A stretch of DNA of 64,000 bases from Seminavis robusta (GCA_903772945.1 CAICTM010000271.1:1-64000); one strand, 5' to 3'; numbered from the stretch's first letter, positions 35,101-46,805 are shown. A program made the numbers and translations. The notes: generated by a model not told the origin, from the letters alone.

Positions 35101-37583
35101 TACCCAAGGTTTGAACGGTCTAATCAAACATTGTTCGAGGAGCAAACCGGTCAGTGTCATGGCATTCGCAACTCATAATACGCGCCACACCAGAGGTAGC
35201 ACTACCTACCTTCCCCAAACCCATCTCATCAGCAAGAATACAGGAACGTTTGTTCCACCAGTTGAATAGCAGCCAATTGACACCTTCCAGCTGGTATGCC
35301 CGAAGCCTGAACCCTTGCTTCGGCTCACTCTCTTCCTCCTCCATCTTGTCATCATCCCCCAGCAGCTTCGCGACTGGTCTTACTCGCGAGGATATCCCGT
35401 AGGTAGCCGTTTCCTGAAGCTTTCGGAAATCCCTCACGTGGGGATGCGGTGTGTTCACAATCTCCTTCAGCAATTCTGGAGCGGGGGGCTTTTGTCGATG
35501 CCAAAAGTCTTCGCATTCATCCACTGCATCTCGTTTGATGTCCCTCCAATATTCCCAGGTGAGATCAGCCCATGGCAATCCCTTCCACTTTACTACATAT
35601 CGCACGTTGCCTTCGGTTGGGTGGAGCAAGCACATCAGCAAAACCACAACGGAAGATCGCGAAAACAGCGTTGTCGGGTATATTAAGGCACTTACCTTCA
35701 GGATCCCAGGGTTCCTCGGTTTTGTGAATATCTACGAGATCTTTGATGATAATAGGATTCGTTTTGGGCTTGGCGGGTGATGATGTTGCTTCTCCCGTCG
35801 CCGTCTCCACGTTGCTGCCGCTGCGAGCTTCCAACTCCTCTTTGAGCCTCTGTGCATCTTGCTCTGCTCGGATATTCAACGCTCGTTGCGTGGCCAAAAC
35901 ATTCAAATCCATTTCATTCTCATCACACCCCACAATGCGCTCGATTTCCATGTTTTGCGCCGGGAAGAATTCTTCGCTCCCCCCATGTTGTTCAGCTTGC
36001 TTCTCTTCTGAAGCATCACCATGACTCTGAATAGCAGCTGCTGTAGCTCGTTCTTCTTCAATAAACTTTTTCCAATCTTTCCCCAGAGCGAGCTCTTGGC
36101 TTTGATAGTATCGTCGGATCTTGTGACGAGCTGTTTGATTGGCAGTATCCGTTTTCAGAATGTCACTTGGTCGCTCCCAGCTGCAATGCAGGTACGACCG
36201 TCCTCGCCATTTGACAAGTAGCACATCCTCCTTATGTTCATTGGATACCTGGATGGTGTACATGGGGTTAACACTCTCTTCCACTGACTTGGCCTTTTCC
36301 CGTTCAGCAGCAATGGTTGTAACGACGGGGCACTGCGTGACATTGATTCGCGAAGCTTCCATTCGCTTGAGTGGGTCCTTCCAAAAGTCGACATGTGTCA
36401 GTGCCTTTTGAGACAGACTGGCCGCTTCCTGCGGATCGAGAAACTTGAGTGCATTGGCATCTTGCCATTGCAACGAGATGACGGATCGTCGCTTCCAGCC
36501 CACAATCTTGTCCACCACAAAAACGCTGGAGATGCATTCTCTGGAATACCACAGAGCGGAAAGCATTCCCGGTGGTGGAGCATCCACTTGTCCATCCTTG
36601 TTGAAAGATCCAGCTCCAAAGTCAGGGTCCAAGTAATTGAAGATTTCAATATTTCCAGTGACAGAGAGGGGACCCAAGGGCAGAGTGCTCTTGGCGACAG
36701 TTGCAGCCTTGGCAGCTGCTTTACTACTGCCATTATCGCTTCGACCACTGGGCATTTGCTGTGCGCCTTTCCGTAGCTTTTTGCTCTTGGGTCTGGCGGC
36801 GTAGTTTTCATCATCTTCATCACTGCTGTCCACCAAACCGTCCGATTCTCCAACTTCTTCATAGGAAGGTCTAACGCGTTTGGGGGTTCGTACACTCGTT
36901 CTAGGTTGGCCCGATGCGAGGTCGTCTTCGTCATCCTCCAAGAAGGCATCTTCTTCATCTTGGACGGCCTTTCGCTGAGGTCTAGGTGCCGGGGGTGGCG
37001 GCGCCTGAGGCACGGACTCCTCGGTTTCTTCTGGGATGGTTTCCATGGCTTCTGCTGTTCTTTTCTTTGGAATGACGGGAGCGGGAGCCTGCGTAATTCC
37101 CCCAGTATTCATTGGTACATTCTTCAGTTTGATTCTGACAATGTAAGGGTATTCCGAAATGATGGAAATGCGCTTCTTTTTTGGAGGTTTTAGTTGCAGT
37201 TGTTGCTGTGGTGGCTCTTCCTGTGACGGATGCTTTTGTTTGGGTGCATCACGAGCATGGTGATGATGCTGCGGCGGGTATGGATGTTTGGGCGGAGGAC
37301 CTCCGCTACTGGGCCTCCTATGCTGTTGAGCTTGATGATGATGAGAGCTTCCATGTCCCATACTAGCAGTGCGTTCATGAGGCTTTCGTCTTGGGATGGT
37401 CATGTTTTCCAAGGACCCAGTGGAGGGCCGTCGCGGCACTTGCGACGATGTCAGCGACGCTGATGTCAAGGAAGAGGTGGATTCTTGCCTTGGAGGACGA
37501 GGCCGTCGTGGGATCGCCGCCATCATGAGGGAATCCACATTATTGTCGTCTTCCTTCTTGCCACCATTGCCGCTGTTGTCCAT
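29167..37583 (-). CDS. CHD-family chromodomain helicase (ATP-dependent chromatin remodeller), 13 exons
   Basis: Exons on the minus strand: 35696-37583, 35210-35610, 35104-35119, 34680-35025, 34492-34591, 33679-34407, 33549-33596, 33412-33448, 32284-33330, 31850-32194, 31679-31771, 31532-31607 and 29167-31459. They sum to 7419 bases, 2472 residues, all phases closing. The N-terminal 430 residues are disordered. A first chromodomain lies near 437-490 (LVKWRGRSYLHCSWE) and a second ends at about 657 (VVKWKGLPWADLTWE). The SNF2 core follows: ILADEMGLGK at 754-763, VDEAHR near 879, LLTGTPLANN near 905, and the C-terminal helicase lobe with LRRVKEDVE, VLIFSQM, LSTRAGGLGLNL and ARAHRIGQTRKVQIFRLL. 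A Lys run and a SANT/SLIDE-like region (FGFGRFTKIR, FVHGMGNYEAM) are followed by a roughly 650-residue low-complexity tail. The family slides or spaces nucleosomes. The 16-base third exon is notable. Confidence 0.93.
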
Positions 37584-38304
37584 GTTGATTTGTACTATAG
37601 TCGGATCAATCAACTGACTGACCGACCACAGACACAATATGGATAGAAGTCGATTCTCCAGGCGTATCACAGAGTGGCCCAATAAGTCCAAAGAGAAGAC
37701 GATAATACGACAATAGCTTTGCCGCCGCCAATAATAGTGATCTCAAAGGAAGGATCGGTTGTGGTTGTGGGAACAGTCAATCTCCTTTGAAGACAAGTCC
37801 AGCATGCAAGTGCAGACGTGCGGATCATGCGCGGAAACACGGTGTGCTCACTGCGTAGAGTGGATTGTGCTTGGCGAGGAGTTGCATGGGTGGCCGCTGC
37901 GCCAAGAAGAAGTCGCCAGTCCGAGGAAAGATCGAGCATCGAACGCCATGGTCAAGGGTTGACATCCAGCAGAGCTGTAAGAACATTGAGTCTTTAGTTA
38001 AGGTTGAGGCTTGACTCGATTCGGCTCTGGTTTTGGCGCCATCGTAACAGAGACACAAACAGAAAACATTGAAAGCTACAGCGACATAAGGTATTCTTAG
38101 ATTAGCTCATGGCAGTGTCAAGCTTTCCTGTGGTATCGGTATCGATCGACGTAGTTGCTCCCTAGCTTGTGCAGCAACGACGGGAAAGAGCCGCTTTGCA
38201 CGAGGAGGAAGCGCTGTTTTTTCCAAGGCAACAAGTTTTGACGTACCCAACGGTTTTGTCCACGGCACCATCATCGACAACAATTGTCTTGTCCTCACAT
38301 CCAG
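37584..38304. promoter_or_regulatory. Divergent promoter region between CHD and SUMO protease genes
   Basis: These 721 bp lie between the start codons of the minus-strand remodeller and the plus-strand Ulp1-type protease, so both promoters should lie here. No TATA box or other element stands out clearly. No gene is seen inside. Confidence 0.45.
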
Positions 38305-41300
38305 ATGGCGGGCCATGGAATTGCCCGTGTTCAACTGAATCGGGATAAAGGCCCTCGTGGGAAACCCAAGAAAGCGGACACATCGGCTGATTTTGTAGAA
38401 CCAGGCGGGCAGTTGGCAAATCTGCCTACCGATCTCAATGAAATTGGTCCTGCCAAAGATGACGGAGGCCGCAAGGCTAAGGCAATTCGCAAGGGCAAAA
38501 ACAACAGGCACTGTACCGGTAGACAGCCAGCAAAAGGTGACCAGACAAGCAGAGTTCCAAAGAAGCAAGCTCCATTAAGAAATGCCCTGATGCAATCCAA
38601 TAATCCATTGGATCAAGCCAAGGAACGCCAGAGCCGTCCAAGACAACATGAAAGACCACGAAATTCCTCTTCTTCACAAAAGAATTTCAGCCAAAGCAGG
38701 GAACGACGAACTGGTGGTTTGTTGGATTCACTGAAGAAGGGTCCCCGCGGGAAGGATATGCCAGATGTTGCCGAAATTCTTACCAACCTTACAGTGCCCG
38801 AGTCTGAGTCCGAGACTGATCAAGAGAATGCAAGGAAGAAACAAAAACAATCCAAGCCCAACAAATCATCCAGGCGCTCATATATACAACATCAGGAAGG
38901 TAGAGGCAGAGAGAAGGAACGAGGGGGATCAAGCCAAAAACCGGCGCCTCGACAGAACAATAGGAAACGAAGCAAATCCAGTGATGGCTTTCTTGACAGC
39001 CAGCACGAGGGAGACCAGTCTTCCCGACGACAGTCTGCATTTGACAATCTCGGATCAACCCAAAAGCGACGCAAGAGTTCAGGGTCTGTACTTGACGAAG
39101 ATCCCATCCAAGAATATGTGGAAGATGAAGTATACGAGCCTCCAAAACAACCAGCAACTAAATTCGGATTGTTTCAAGATTCCCACAACGTGCGAGAATC
39201 CGACCAAGACGAGTCCGAGGAGACACGGAGCGCTTTCTCGAAAACCCAAATCCAAAAAGGATCACGAACCAAGTCTAGAGTGGCGTCGCAAGCTGCGAAG
39301 TCGCAGACTTATTGGTGCGAAAGTCGGAATGCGACCCAACCATCCGCTAGCAAGAAAACAAATCAAAACACTCGGCGACAATCTACGACGCCAAAGGACA
39401 CCACTCGGCGCTCTTCCCGCCTTGCAGACGAAGCGGAAGGCTCGGAAGAATCCCATAAACGTTCGTCGCGCAGAGAGCCTTCCAAAACTCCAGATCCCAG
39501 CGCAAACGATGAGCAAACAAAGAAGCCGTTTCGTCTCACCGGTGGTAAGGTCGGAGGAACAGCTAATAAGCGAAAGCGGAAATCAGCAACTCCCATCAGT
39601 ATAGGCGCCACTTTCAGCAAAGCGAAACAAACTGAGAAGTCTCTTCGTTCCAGCGAATCCAAACAGAAAGGGAGGCATCCACCAGCTACTGTCGACTTGC
39701 CTGACAACAGGCGTGAAACTAGAGCAGCCACAAGGCAACGAAAGAAGAAACCTGGGAAGCAAGTTGTGATACACCTGACAGATTCGGACGAAGACGATGA
39801 CGAGCCAGTCGAAGCTCATGATGTAAGCATTGGTCGACGTCTCGTTGCGTCGCACGACGCCCCGCCTAACCTTCCGCCGATCCTCTTCCAGGTACAAAAG
39901 GACGTCGAGTGTATCGCTGTGGGGACCAAATTGTTTGAGAAAGACTGTAGAATCGAAGTTTCGAACGAGCTCGTGCTGGCTTTAAAAGGAAGAAAGAGAA
40001 AGGTCAAAAAGAAAGACGGCGATGACCTGATAACCTGTATCGACCTGAACGGGAAGGATCTCAAATGCCTAAAGTTCTTTTCCCGCGAGGAGTCTCTTGA
40101 GTCGAATCTCGAGCCGTTCTTGGCGTTGCAGGTGGCCCCAAACGATCAAAACAAGCTTGGACGGTTTGGCGGATACGGGTACAACTCAAAAGACAAGCGG
40201 CAGAATTACATTGTCATTCAATTTCGCTCAAACGATGATCTTGAAGCAGTTCTTGGAGTGATGGGTAGTACACATCCTTTTGTCCAAGAAGCGCAGCTGT
40301 CCAGTGAAGAAGCCGAGCATTACTGCGCCGCCATCTTGAATGGTAAAGGCTTCCGGAGAGGAAAAGTCACTGATGCTTTCATAGGCAACAGATCGGAAGA
40401 CGATGTGCTTTTGGTTTATCCCTTTGCTGGTGATGCCGATGAAATCGAGCACTGTGCCAGTGAGCTGCAAGAAGCAAGTGGAGAGCTGTTCTCTGAAAAT
40501 CCTGCCTGTGCGGCCACACCAGTTGACGATGGCAAGGTGTCGTCTTCTCCTGAAGCCACTGATCTCCGTCGTCACAAATTGACTGTCCGAGTTCGTGATG
40601 TTGAGCGACTCAATCCTGGGGTGTTCCTCAACGACACATTGATTGACTTTTGGATCCAGTGGTAAGCAGCGGTATTTATGGCCACCAGAGTTTGGCTGTT
40701 TTCCTATCGTATTTCTCACCATCCCCATTTGAACTTTGGAATAGGATTACTAGAAAGGCACATCAAGACCCATCGGGCGACATGGTGCATTGCTTCTCAT
40801 CGCATTTCTTCACCACTTTGGATGACGAGGGTCCAGATGCTGTGACAAAATGGACAGCACGAAGAAACATCGACATCTTTAAAAAGAAATTCATCTTTAT
40901 TCCAATCAATGAGGCATTGCACTGGTCTCTCTGCGTGGTCGTCAATCCTGGCTCTGTTCTTGAAGAGGCCGATGATCAGCCCATGGCTTGTATGATTTTC
41001 TTAGACTCCCTCAAAGCCCACAGTAAGAGTAAGGTGTCCAAAACGGTGCGCAAGTGGCTAACTTCCGAATGGAAGAGACTAAAGCCCGACAGTGATAACA
41101 AGGATCCATTCCTAAAGCTAAAGCGCTTTCCTTTGCTCAGCCCAGAGAGTGAGTATTACTTCCTCAGGGCGTACTGAAATGTCATATTTTGCTAACATCT
41201 TCGCATTCTTTGTTGTGAATCACGGAAGTTCCCTATCAGAACAACAGCTGGGATTGCGGTGTCTTCGTTTGCCGATACGCATACTCAATGTACGCCCTCA

Positions 41301-42184
41301 GGGGCCAACCCTTCAATCGCGGCAATCAATGGTTTGCAAAGAATTTGATTGATAATGAATACACAAAATGCTTCAGCTTTCGAATGGGTGACATTGCCAG
41401 GCTACGGTTGGATATCTTGAAGCTCGTTGGGAATCTTTCCGGAATCTATCTTCGGTGGAAGAAGCTAGAAGAAGAACAGGACAAGGTCGCGTCGCGGGCT
41501 CTCAAGGCCAAGACAGAGGGAGCATCAGAACAGGGTGAAGCGGCAATTGACAAAGCGGAGGCAACCACGGAAGACGATTGCCCAGTTCCTACTTGTGTCA
41601 CAGCGCATCCAGGAAGAACCGACCCGTCAATCGACGAAGACAGCGCTGTTGTCACAGAGTCTAGCCACTTGCCCGTAGGGGTGGAGGCGGATTTACATGC
41701 ACACGAACATGGAACAGACATGATGCCATCATTCAACGCGGATGGTGCAACGGATGACGTCAAGGATCCTGAGTTCAATGCACGGGAAAGTGGCACCGTC
41801 GCCAGCAGCCATCCTGGCAGCCACCCTGGCAGCCACCACATCACTGCGGACATGGACTTTTCCGAGTACGTCGACGGCGTAGCGATACATCACGATATTT
41901 CAGCAGCAGCTGTGGAGGAAACTGCGACCAGGGAAAGGCTATTGAAAGGGCACCCAGGACGGGAGTTTTCACGCACCGATGCAACGGGAGAGTCCAACGA
42001 CGAAGATGGAAGCGAAAAGGAGAACGCGACTGGATTTTCGGATCTTGCACCATGTGATCACGATGATGTCTACCGCAGACTTCATGATGAAAAGAATCAA
42101 TCTCCTGGACGTACCGGCAGTAGTGTTCAGTGCGAGAGCAGATCGCCGGGAAAGCTCTCAGAAGGGGACACGTTTGAGTTTTGA
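38305..42184 (+). CDS. Ulp1/SENP-type SUMO protease (peptidase C48)
   Basis: Three exons, 38305-40661, 40745-41148 and 41229-42184, give 1238 residues. The start is the first ATG (MAGHGIARVQ). The first 530 residues are highly basic, Lys/Arg/Ser/Gln-rich and disordered, as in nuclear proteins. Residues about 530-745 look folded, beta-rich and unassigned. The protease domain begins at RVRDVERLNPGVFLNDTLID and carries the catalytic triad: H845 in EALHWSL, D873 in FLDSL and C930 in SWDCGVFVC. These enzymes remove SUMO from targets or mature its precursor. About 240 acidic residues follow, with repeated SHPGSH and ending in EGDTFEF. The exon joins place the catalytic Trp/His and Cys blocks exactly at conserved spacing, which supports the model strongly. 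Confidence 0.92.
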
Positions 42185-42929
42185 GTGACTATTGACTTAT
42201 TGTTGCGTTGTCTCAATGGTGTTGGCTCCCCAAGTGGCGGGCGACCACAGCTTGCCTCTCTGGCTCGCCAGCAAGCTAGCTCCTAGTCAGTAACTACTAG
42301 TTCTGGTGGCACAATACTACCGTACCGGTACCCAATACTATCAAGCCAGGTAGCTATTAGTCAGTACTTGGAGTAACTACTAGCTACGGTGGTTCTCAGG
42401 GGGTGGAGGAATCCATTGCCCAGCATTGTCCACCTCCAGGCTCTTGGTTAGGATCCATTGCTTACCACTGTTTCTTGACTGCAAGGTGCCATTGTTTTAC
42501 CACTGTTGACGTCTATTGTGACCTTTGTTTACCGCTCTCTTGACCACTGCTTACCACTGTCATACTCTGCCCGGGCAACTCAACCACTCTCTCACCGGAA
42601 CTATGACACACAAATGCATAAAAGTGCCCGCGCTGATCCATTTATTTCACCATCCCCCAGAAGGAAAGGGGGGGGGTAGAGCATACTACTACTACTGTAG
42701 CTATTAGCTATTAATAAAATAGTAGTAGAATACTGGTACACGCAGGGTCCCTCCCCCAACATTTCCGCATTATTATTGCAGTTTTGGACCCTCCAGATCC
42801 ACGCATCTCGACAAATCCGTGCACTTCGGTTTTGGTTGGTTTGGGTTGATGCCAAGGTCCAAGAAGAGAGCAAGGAAGATCTCCTAGCTAGAACGTATTT
42901 TGCAGGTCTACCCTATTCTATCCGTTGGA
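42185..42929. other. Intergenic region with short repeats
   Basis: Contains CTAGCTAC/ACTAGCT and GTACCGGTACC palindromes at 42258-42392, then a loosely repeated TTACCACTG(TT) motif between about 42460 and 42565 (TTGCTTACCACTGT, TTTTACCACTGTT, TTACCACTGTC). A G run (about 42668-42675) and ACT/AGT trinucleotide repeats lie near 42684-42732. A TTTTGCAG just before the next gene could be a splice acceptor for an unseen 5' exon. Confidence 0.45.
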
Positions 42930-44483
42930 ATGCCTATTGGAGAAACAAGAGCGAGGTTGACTACGGGCAGTGCAGCCCTTCGAGGTCTTTGCTTCTATTT
43001 GGCCGGCAATTTTGTCTACGTCCATTGGATGGTATTTCAAGATTGGTCCAAGGATAACGCTAGATACATACAAGAAGTGGAAGTCAATCCTCCCGAGTTG
43101 GAAAGAATAAACGCTGACCTGTTTGGAGTTTCTGACTTGGCTGGTTTTCCCAGTTCGAATGAGATTGAAAGTCTGCTGGAAGATATCAAAGTGATTCCTC
43201 AACGGTCGCTCGATGATAAGGTCGTCACCGTGTTGGAGGAATACAGTGCATTTCTGTCCAACGCTACTACTATAACCGATGATGACGACGAAGCTACGAT
43301 TCTCAGTGCTGGAAGTCAAGCGATTGAACGACTGAAACTAGGAAAGTTACTACAATCTGCTTCCTTGTCCAAATTATCCGGTAGCGAATTGGAAAATCTC
43401 TTCAAGTTTTCGCTGTCCGAGTTGCAAGGAATGGTCAGGGACAAGAAGCGTATCCAATGGGACTCTGTCAGAAATATCCTCGTGGATCCCGAAACTCCCT
43501 TTCCCGAAAAAGAAATAGTTACCGCAGAAGATCTCCATGACTCTTTGTGTGTCCTGGAGGAGCTGCCAGAGTTGACTATGGAAGCACTGGATGAGGAGGA
43601 CGACGACGATACTGCTGTACTAGTGGACGAAGAAGAAGACGAAGAAGAAAACGACAACCCGCAAGATGATGACGAGGAAGAAGACGAAACAGCCGACCTA
43701 CTTGCTCAATACGCCCAGGAAGAAGACCTGGAATCCATGCTTTCCTCTACAGCGGCTTTGTTGGAGGACAGTCGAAAGGACCCCACAGAAATGTGCCAAA
43801 ACTTTTCAGAGGTTTCTTCCTCTGTCACCAAGGGCAAGAAACAAATGGAAGAAGGATTCACTGAAGCCAATGGAATCATTGAGAATGCCTCCCAAGAGGA
43901 GAATGAAAGAACACTCGCTTTCATTGACGAACTAGAACAATCACCAAATGCATATGATGACGAGGAAGGAGGCTCTTCTTGCCCGGGGGAGACCAGTGAC
44001 GACGACGTCCGTGAATTGGTGGAAGCTGGTTTGAACGCTCTCAAACGTCATGAAGACGTGCGACCTGCACTTTTGAACATACTCAAGCAAGTGGATCCGG
44101 ATGCGGCCGAAAACTTGATTCTGGATGCGGATTTCCGTACCGAGGCGCCCTTGCCTACCAAGACTCCAGTAGACTTTCGACTGCGCGCATTGGTGGATTC
44201 TCCATTGCTACGAAACTTTGCAACGTCGGTGGATAAATTGTTGGACATTGTGAGCGGATACTACGACCCACTAGATCAAAAAATCGACCAACTCACGGAA
44301 CGGCTCGTCGTAGAATCCCCGTGGTCGACGAACGAGGAAAAGAACCTGTCATCGCTGGGAGGAGTCTTTGTGTCGACCGTTTGGGAATGGAGCGGGCAAA
44401 TAGCCATCCCCATACCACAAGTGCTGCGAGCGTTCTTGGAAAAGAGGGAACGAGGGCGTGCGCTCCTGGCCTTTCTCTCCTAG
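42930..44483 (+). CDS. Unrecognised acidic protein with N-terminal hydrophobic segment
   Basis: From the first in-frame ATG this gives 517 residues beginning MPIGETRARLTTGSAA. Residues about 17-35 (ALRGLCFYLAGNFVYVHWMV) are hydrophobic and could anchor the protein in a membrane. The middle, residues about 215-260, is extremely acidic, with long Asp/Glu runs and an adjoining helical region. The C-terminal 170 residues look folded, with a repeated ALLNILKQVDPDAAENL-type helical pattern and a closing FLEKRERGRALLAFLS. No family is recognised. A splice acceptor-like TTTTGCAG at 42896-42903 leaves room for an upstream exon that would move the start, so the N-terminus is uncertain. Confidence 0.65.
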   Translation: MPIGETRARLTTGSAALRGLCFYLAGNFVYVHWMVFQDWSKDNARYIQEVEVNPPELERINADLFGVSDLAGFPSSNEIESLLEDIKVIPQRSLDDKVVTVLEEYSAFLSNATTITDDDDEATILSAGSQAIERLKLGKLLQSASLSKLSGSELENLFKFSLSELQGMVRDKKRIQWDSVRNILVDPETPFPEKEIVTAEDLHDSLCVLEELPELTMEALDEEDDDDTAVLVDEEEDEEENDNPQDDDEEEDETADLLAQYAQEEDLESMLSSTAALLEDSRKDPTEMCQNFSEVSSSVTKGKKQMEEGFTEANGIIENASQEENERTLAFIDELEQSPNAYDDEEGGSSCPGETSDDDVRELVEAGLNALKRHEDVRPALLNILKQVDPDAAENLILDADFRTEAPLPTKTPVDFRLRALVDSPLLRNFATSVDKLLDIVSGYYDPLDQKIDQLTERLVVESPWSTNEEKNLSSLGGVFVSTVWEWSGQIAIPIPQVLRAFLEKRERGRALLAFLS

Positions 44484-44723
44484 CCAGAGCTACGGTGCGT
44501 GATGTTGTTCTAGTAATAACTCTAGCTTCCTGCTTCCTCGTCCTCTACTACTGCTTTCCTACGGTACAGTTGGTATTATCTAGTCATGTATGCATAGGCG
44601 GCGCCAACGACCTCTGTGTTTCCTTTTCCAGCAGGGTCAAGTGGCGTCCCTTTCAAATGCATTGGAACGTTCCAATCCCCATTTTTCTATTCTTTGGTAT
44701 GCCACCACCATGCACGGACCCCA

Positions 44724-46805
44724 TCAATACACTTCGTACTGTCTGCCACAGATCTTACCATCATATTGCCAATCATGGAGTCGGAAGACAGATGTTCCTC
44801 CTTCGTCCCATATGATCTCATTGCGAAGAAACCTTCGAGCTGGTCTCAAAATGGTAACCACTGCACTGTCCACAGCCAACAGGCCCTCCAAAACTGGCTG
44901 CATATTGATTCCAGTTGATGACCAGGTTAACATGTTCAACACCTTGCAAGCATTCTCTGCCAGCTTCTCGTCCCAAAAGTGCTCTGCGAGGGAGGTTATC
45001 ACTGCAAAAGGACCTCCAGCATTGACGAATGCCAGCTTGGCATTGGCCTCAGTAAAGTCAATCATGGCAAGAAGACGGAACCCCACCTTGTGGACGAATC
45101 GGTATTTCGGAGTCATACTCATTGCTATGGTGATGACTTTGATGCAGCCAAAAGCGTTGCCCTTAGGCATGATGGCACTAATGCCCCCTTTATGCACCAA
45201 TGATGACAAGATGTGAATGACATGCACGCCGACATCTTCAGAGCACTCCGAGCTTAGACCATCATGGGAGAGTAAAAGGACAAGCTGTGGATCTGCTGCC
45301 ACGGTACCATGCCAAGAAGTATGCTTGGCGAACTGTTTCAGTACAAACGTGCAATCTTCAAACAAAAGAGGGTCCTTCGTCCAGGCTGCCTGTGAGACTC
45401 CACAAACCAGCACTTCCATGATCTCCTGATGGTGCTCCACAATGCCACTAGCCATCAGGTCAATGCGTGCAAAAAGGGAACAACCTGCTCTGATCACAAT
45501 ATGCCATTTGTTGCAGCGGTCACTCGCGAGAGCCTTCATGGCTCGGATCAAACATGTCATGTATGTTGGTGCCATCGCAGGATACCGAGAGAGCACTGTG
45601 CACAGCAACTCAAAAGCATAATTTGCCAAGCTGTCCCGCGGATTTTCTCGGAGACAGGATGTGGCCACACCAATCACGGCATCCGCCTGACCTGTTTCAT
45701 CCAGTAGCGCGGCCTTTTGACACATTGGATCGGTGGAACAAGAGAGGACGTTATTCAGTAGATGGCACCCATGGCCTGGAAGCACACCATGTGATCGCAA
45801 GACTGCATTGACAACTGCGAGGGAACCTCTTCCCAAATTCCAAATGAATTTGTTGCCCTTTTTGTCAAAATCAAAAGAAACACGCTCAAGGCACTTGAGT
45901 CCCTCCCGTTGGAGTTGAGAGGACTTGGGATACTTGGCAATGGCTTGGAGAATTGTCCCCATTGCCTGGAAGAGTGTCCTTTGCAGCAGTGCGTAGTTTT
46001 CCTCTTCCAATGAGTTGAACTTTCCCTGATTACTATGAAGTGCATGCAACCCAGTAAGTTCAAAGGCAAGCACCATCTTTCTCTCTGCCAATTCTCGGAA
46101 ACTGGAAACTACGGCCTGGCACAGCTCCATGTCTCCCAAGTTTCTTTCAAATACAGCCAGCAACATTTCTGCACCACGCTGCTTGATGATTCCATGATTG
46201 AAAAAGCTGCCAAAAGCAACACTTGCACGGCAAATGGATAGCGTTGCTTTCCTCTGCAGTGCTTGGTTCTTTGGGTGTTTCTTCATTGCAAGAATCATGA
46301 TCAATGACAACAATGCTGCCTGGTGATCACTCATGATGAGTTTATCAAATAACTTGTCAATACAACCAAAAAGGCAAGTTTTAGGATTGTCAAGGCTCTG
46401 CTTCATATGGATTATCAACGAATCCAACATGACTGCAAAACCATACAAAATGACAATCTCATGCTTTTCTGGGTCAAAACGCACATTGGCCAGAATTCGC
46501 TGGACTGCCGCATGGAATTCGTGGGAGTTTCCCACTCTCACCGTACTAGTATCTGCAATCCCATCCACGTAGAGAAACAACCTCTTCCCTTTGGATGCAC
46601 GCACAATAAAAACAATCTGCTCATCGTTGAATCCCACACTTCTCAGGAGGAATCGTTCCAATTTTTCACAGCAGCTTGGATGGATGATGGTCCCAGTGAC
46701 CTTTCCTTGAAAGATGGCTTTGTGTGGGACTCTCGATCGGACACGCTTGAATCCTTGATCAATTTCCGCCACAAACGTCAAGCTTTCCGGGTGTGCTGCA
46801 ATCAT
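44724..46805 (-). CDS. ARM/HEAT-like helical repeat protein
   Basis: A single exon of 693 residues starting MIAAHPESLTFVAEIDQG. It is helical throughout, with hydrophobic/charged patterns repeating about every 42 residues, as in armadillo proteins; examples are the blocks CQAVVSSFRELAERK, LANYAFELLCTVLSRYP, VGVHVIHILSSLVHKGG and LAENACKVLNMLTWSS, each a likely repeat end followed by a new A-helix. The first 130 residues lack the pattern and may form a separate domain. The C-terminus ends in a short tail with RRFLRNE and GRQYEVY. ARM arrays are protein-interaction scaffolds; the partner is unknown. No signal or membrane segment is seen. It converges with the acidic orphan gene, about 240 bases apart. 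Confidence 0.78.
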   Translation of the reverse strand: MIAAHPESLTFVAEIDQGFKRVRSRVPHKAIFQGKVTGTIIHPSCCEKLERFLLRSVGFNDEQIVFIVRASKGKRLFLYVDGIADTSTVRVGNSHEFHAAVQRILANVRFDPEKHEIVILYGFAVMLDSLIIHMKQSLDNPKTCLFGCIDKLFDKLIMSDHQAALLSLIMILAMKKHPKNQALQRKATLSICRASVAFGSFFNHGIIKQRGAEMLLAVFERNLGDMELCQAVVSSFRELAERKMVLAFELTGLHALHSNQGKFNSLEEENYALLQRTLFQAMGTILQAIAKYPKSSQLQREGLKCLERVSFDFDKKGNKFIWNLGRGSLAVVNAVLRSHGVLPGHGCHLLNNVLSCSTDPMCQKAALLDETGQADAVIGVATSCLRENPRDSLANYAFELLCTVLSRYPAMAPTYMTCLIRAMKALASDRCNKWHIVIRAGCSLFARIDLMASGIVEHHQEIMEVLVCGVSQAAWTKDPLLFEDCTFVLKQFAKHTSWHGTVAADPQLVLLLSHDGLSSECSEDVGVHVIHILSSLVHKGGISAIMPKGNAFGCIKVITIAMSMTPKYRFVHKVGFRLLAMIDFTEANAKLAFVNAGGPFAVITSLAEHFWDEKLAENACKVLNMLTWSSTGINMQPVLEGLLAVDSAVVTILRPARRFLRNEIIWDEGGTSVFRLHDWQYDGKICGRQYEVY

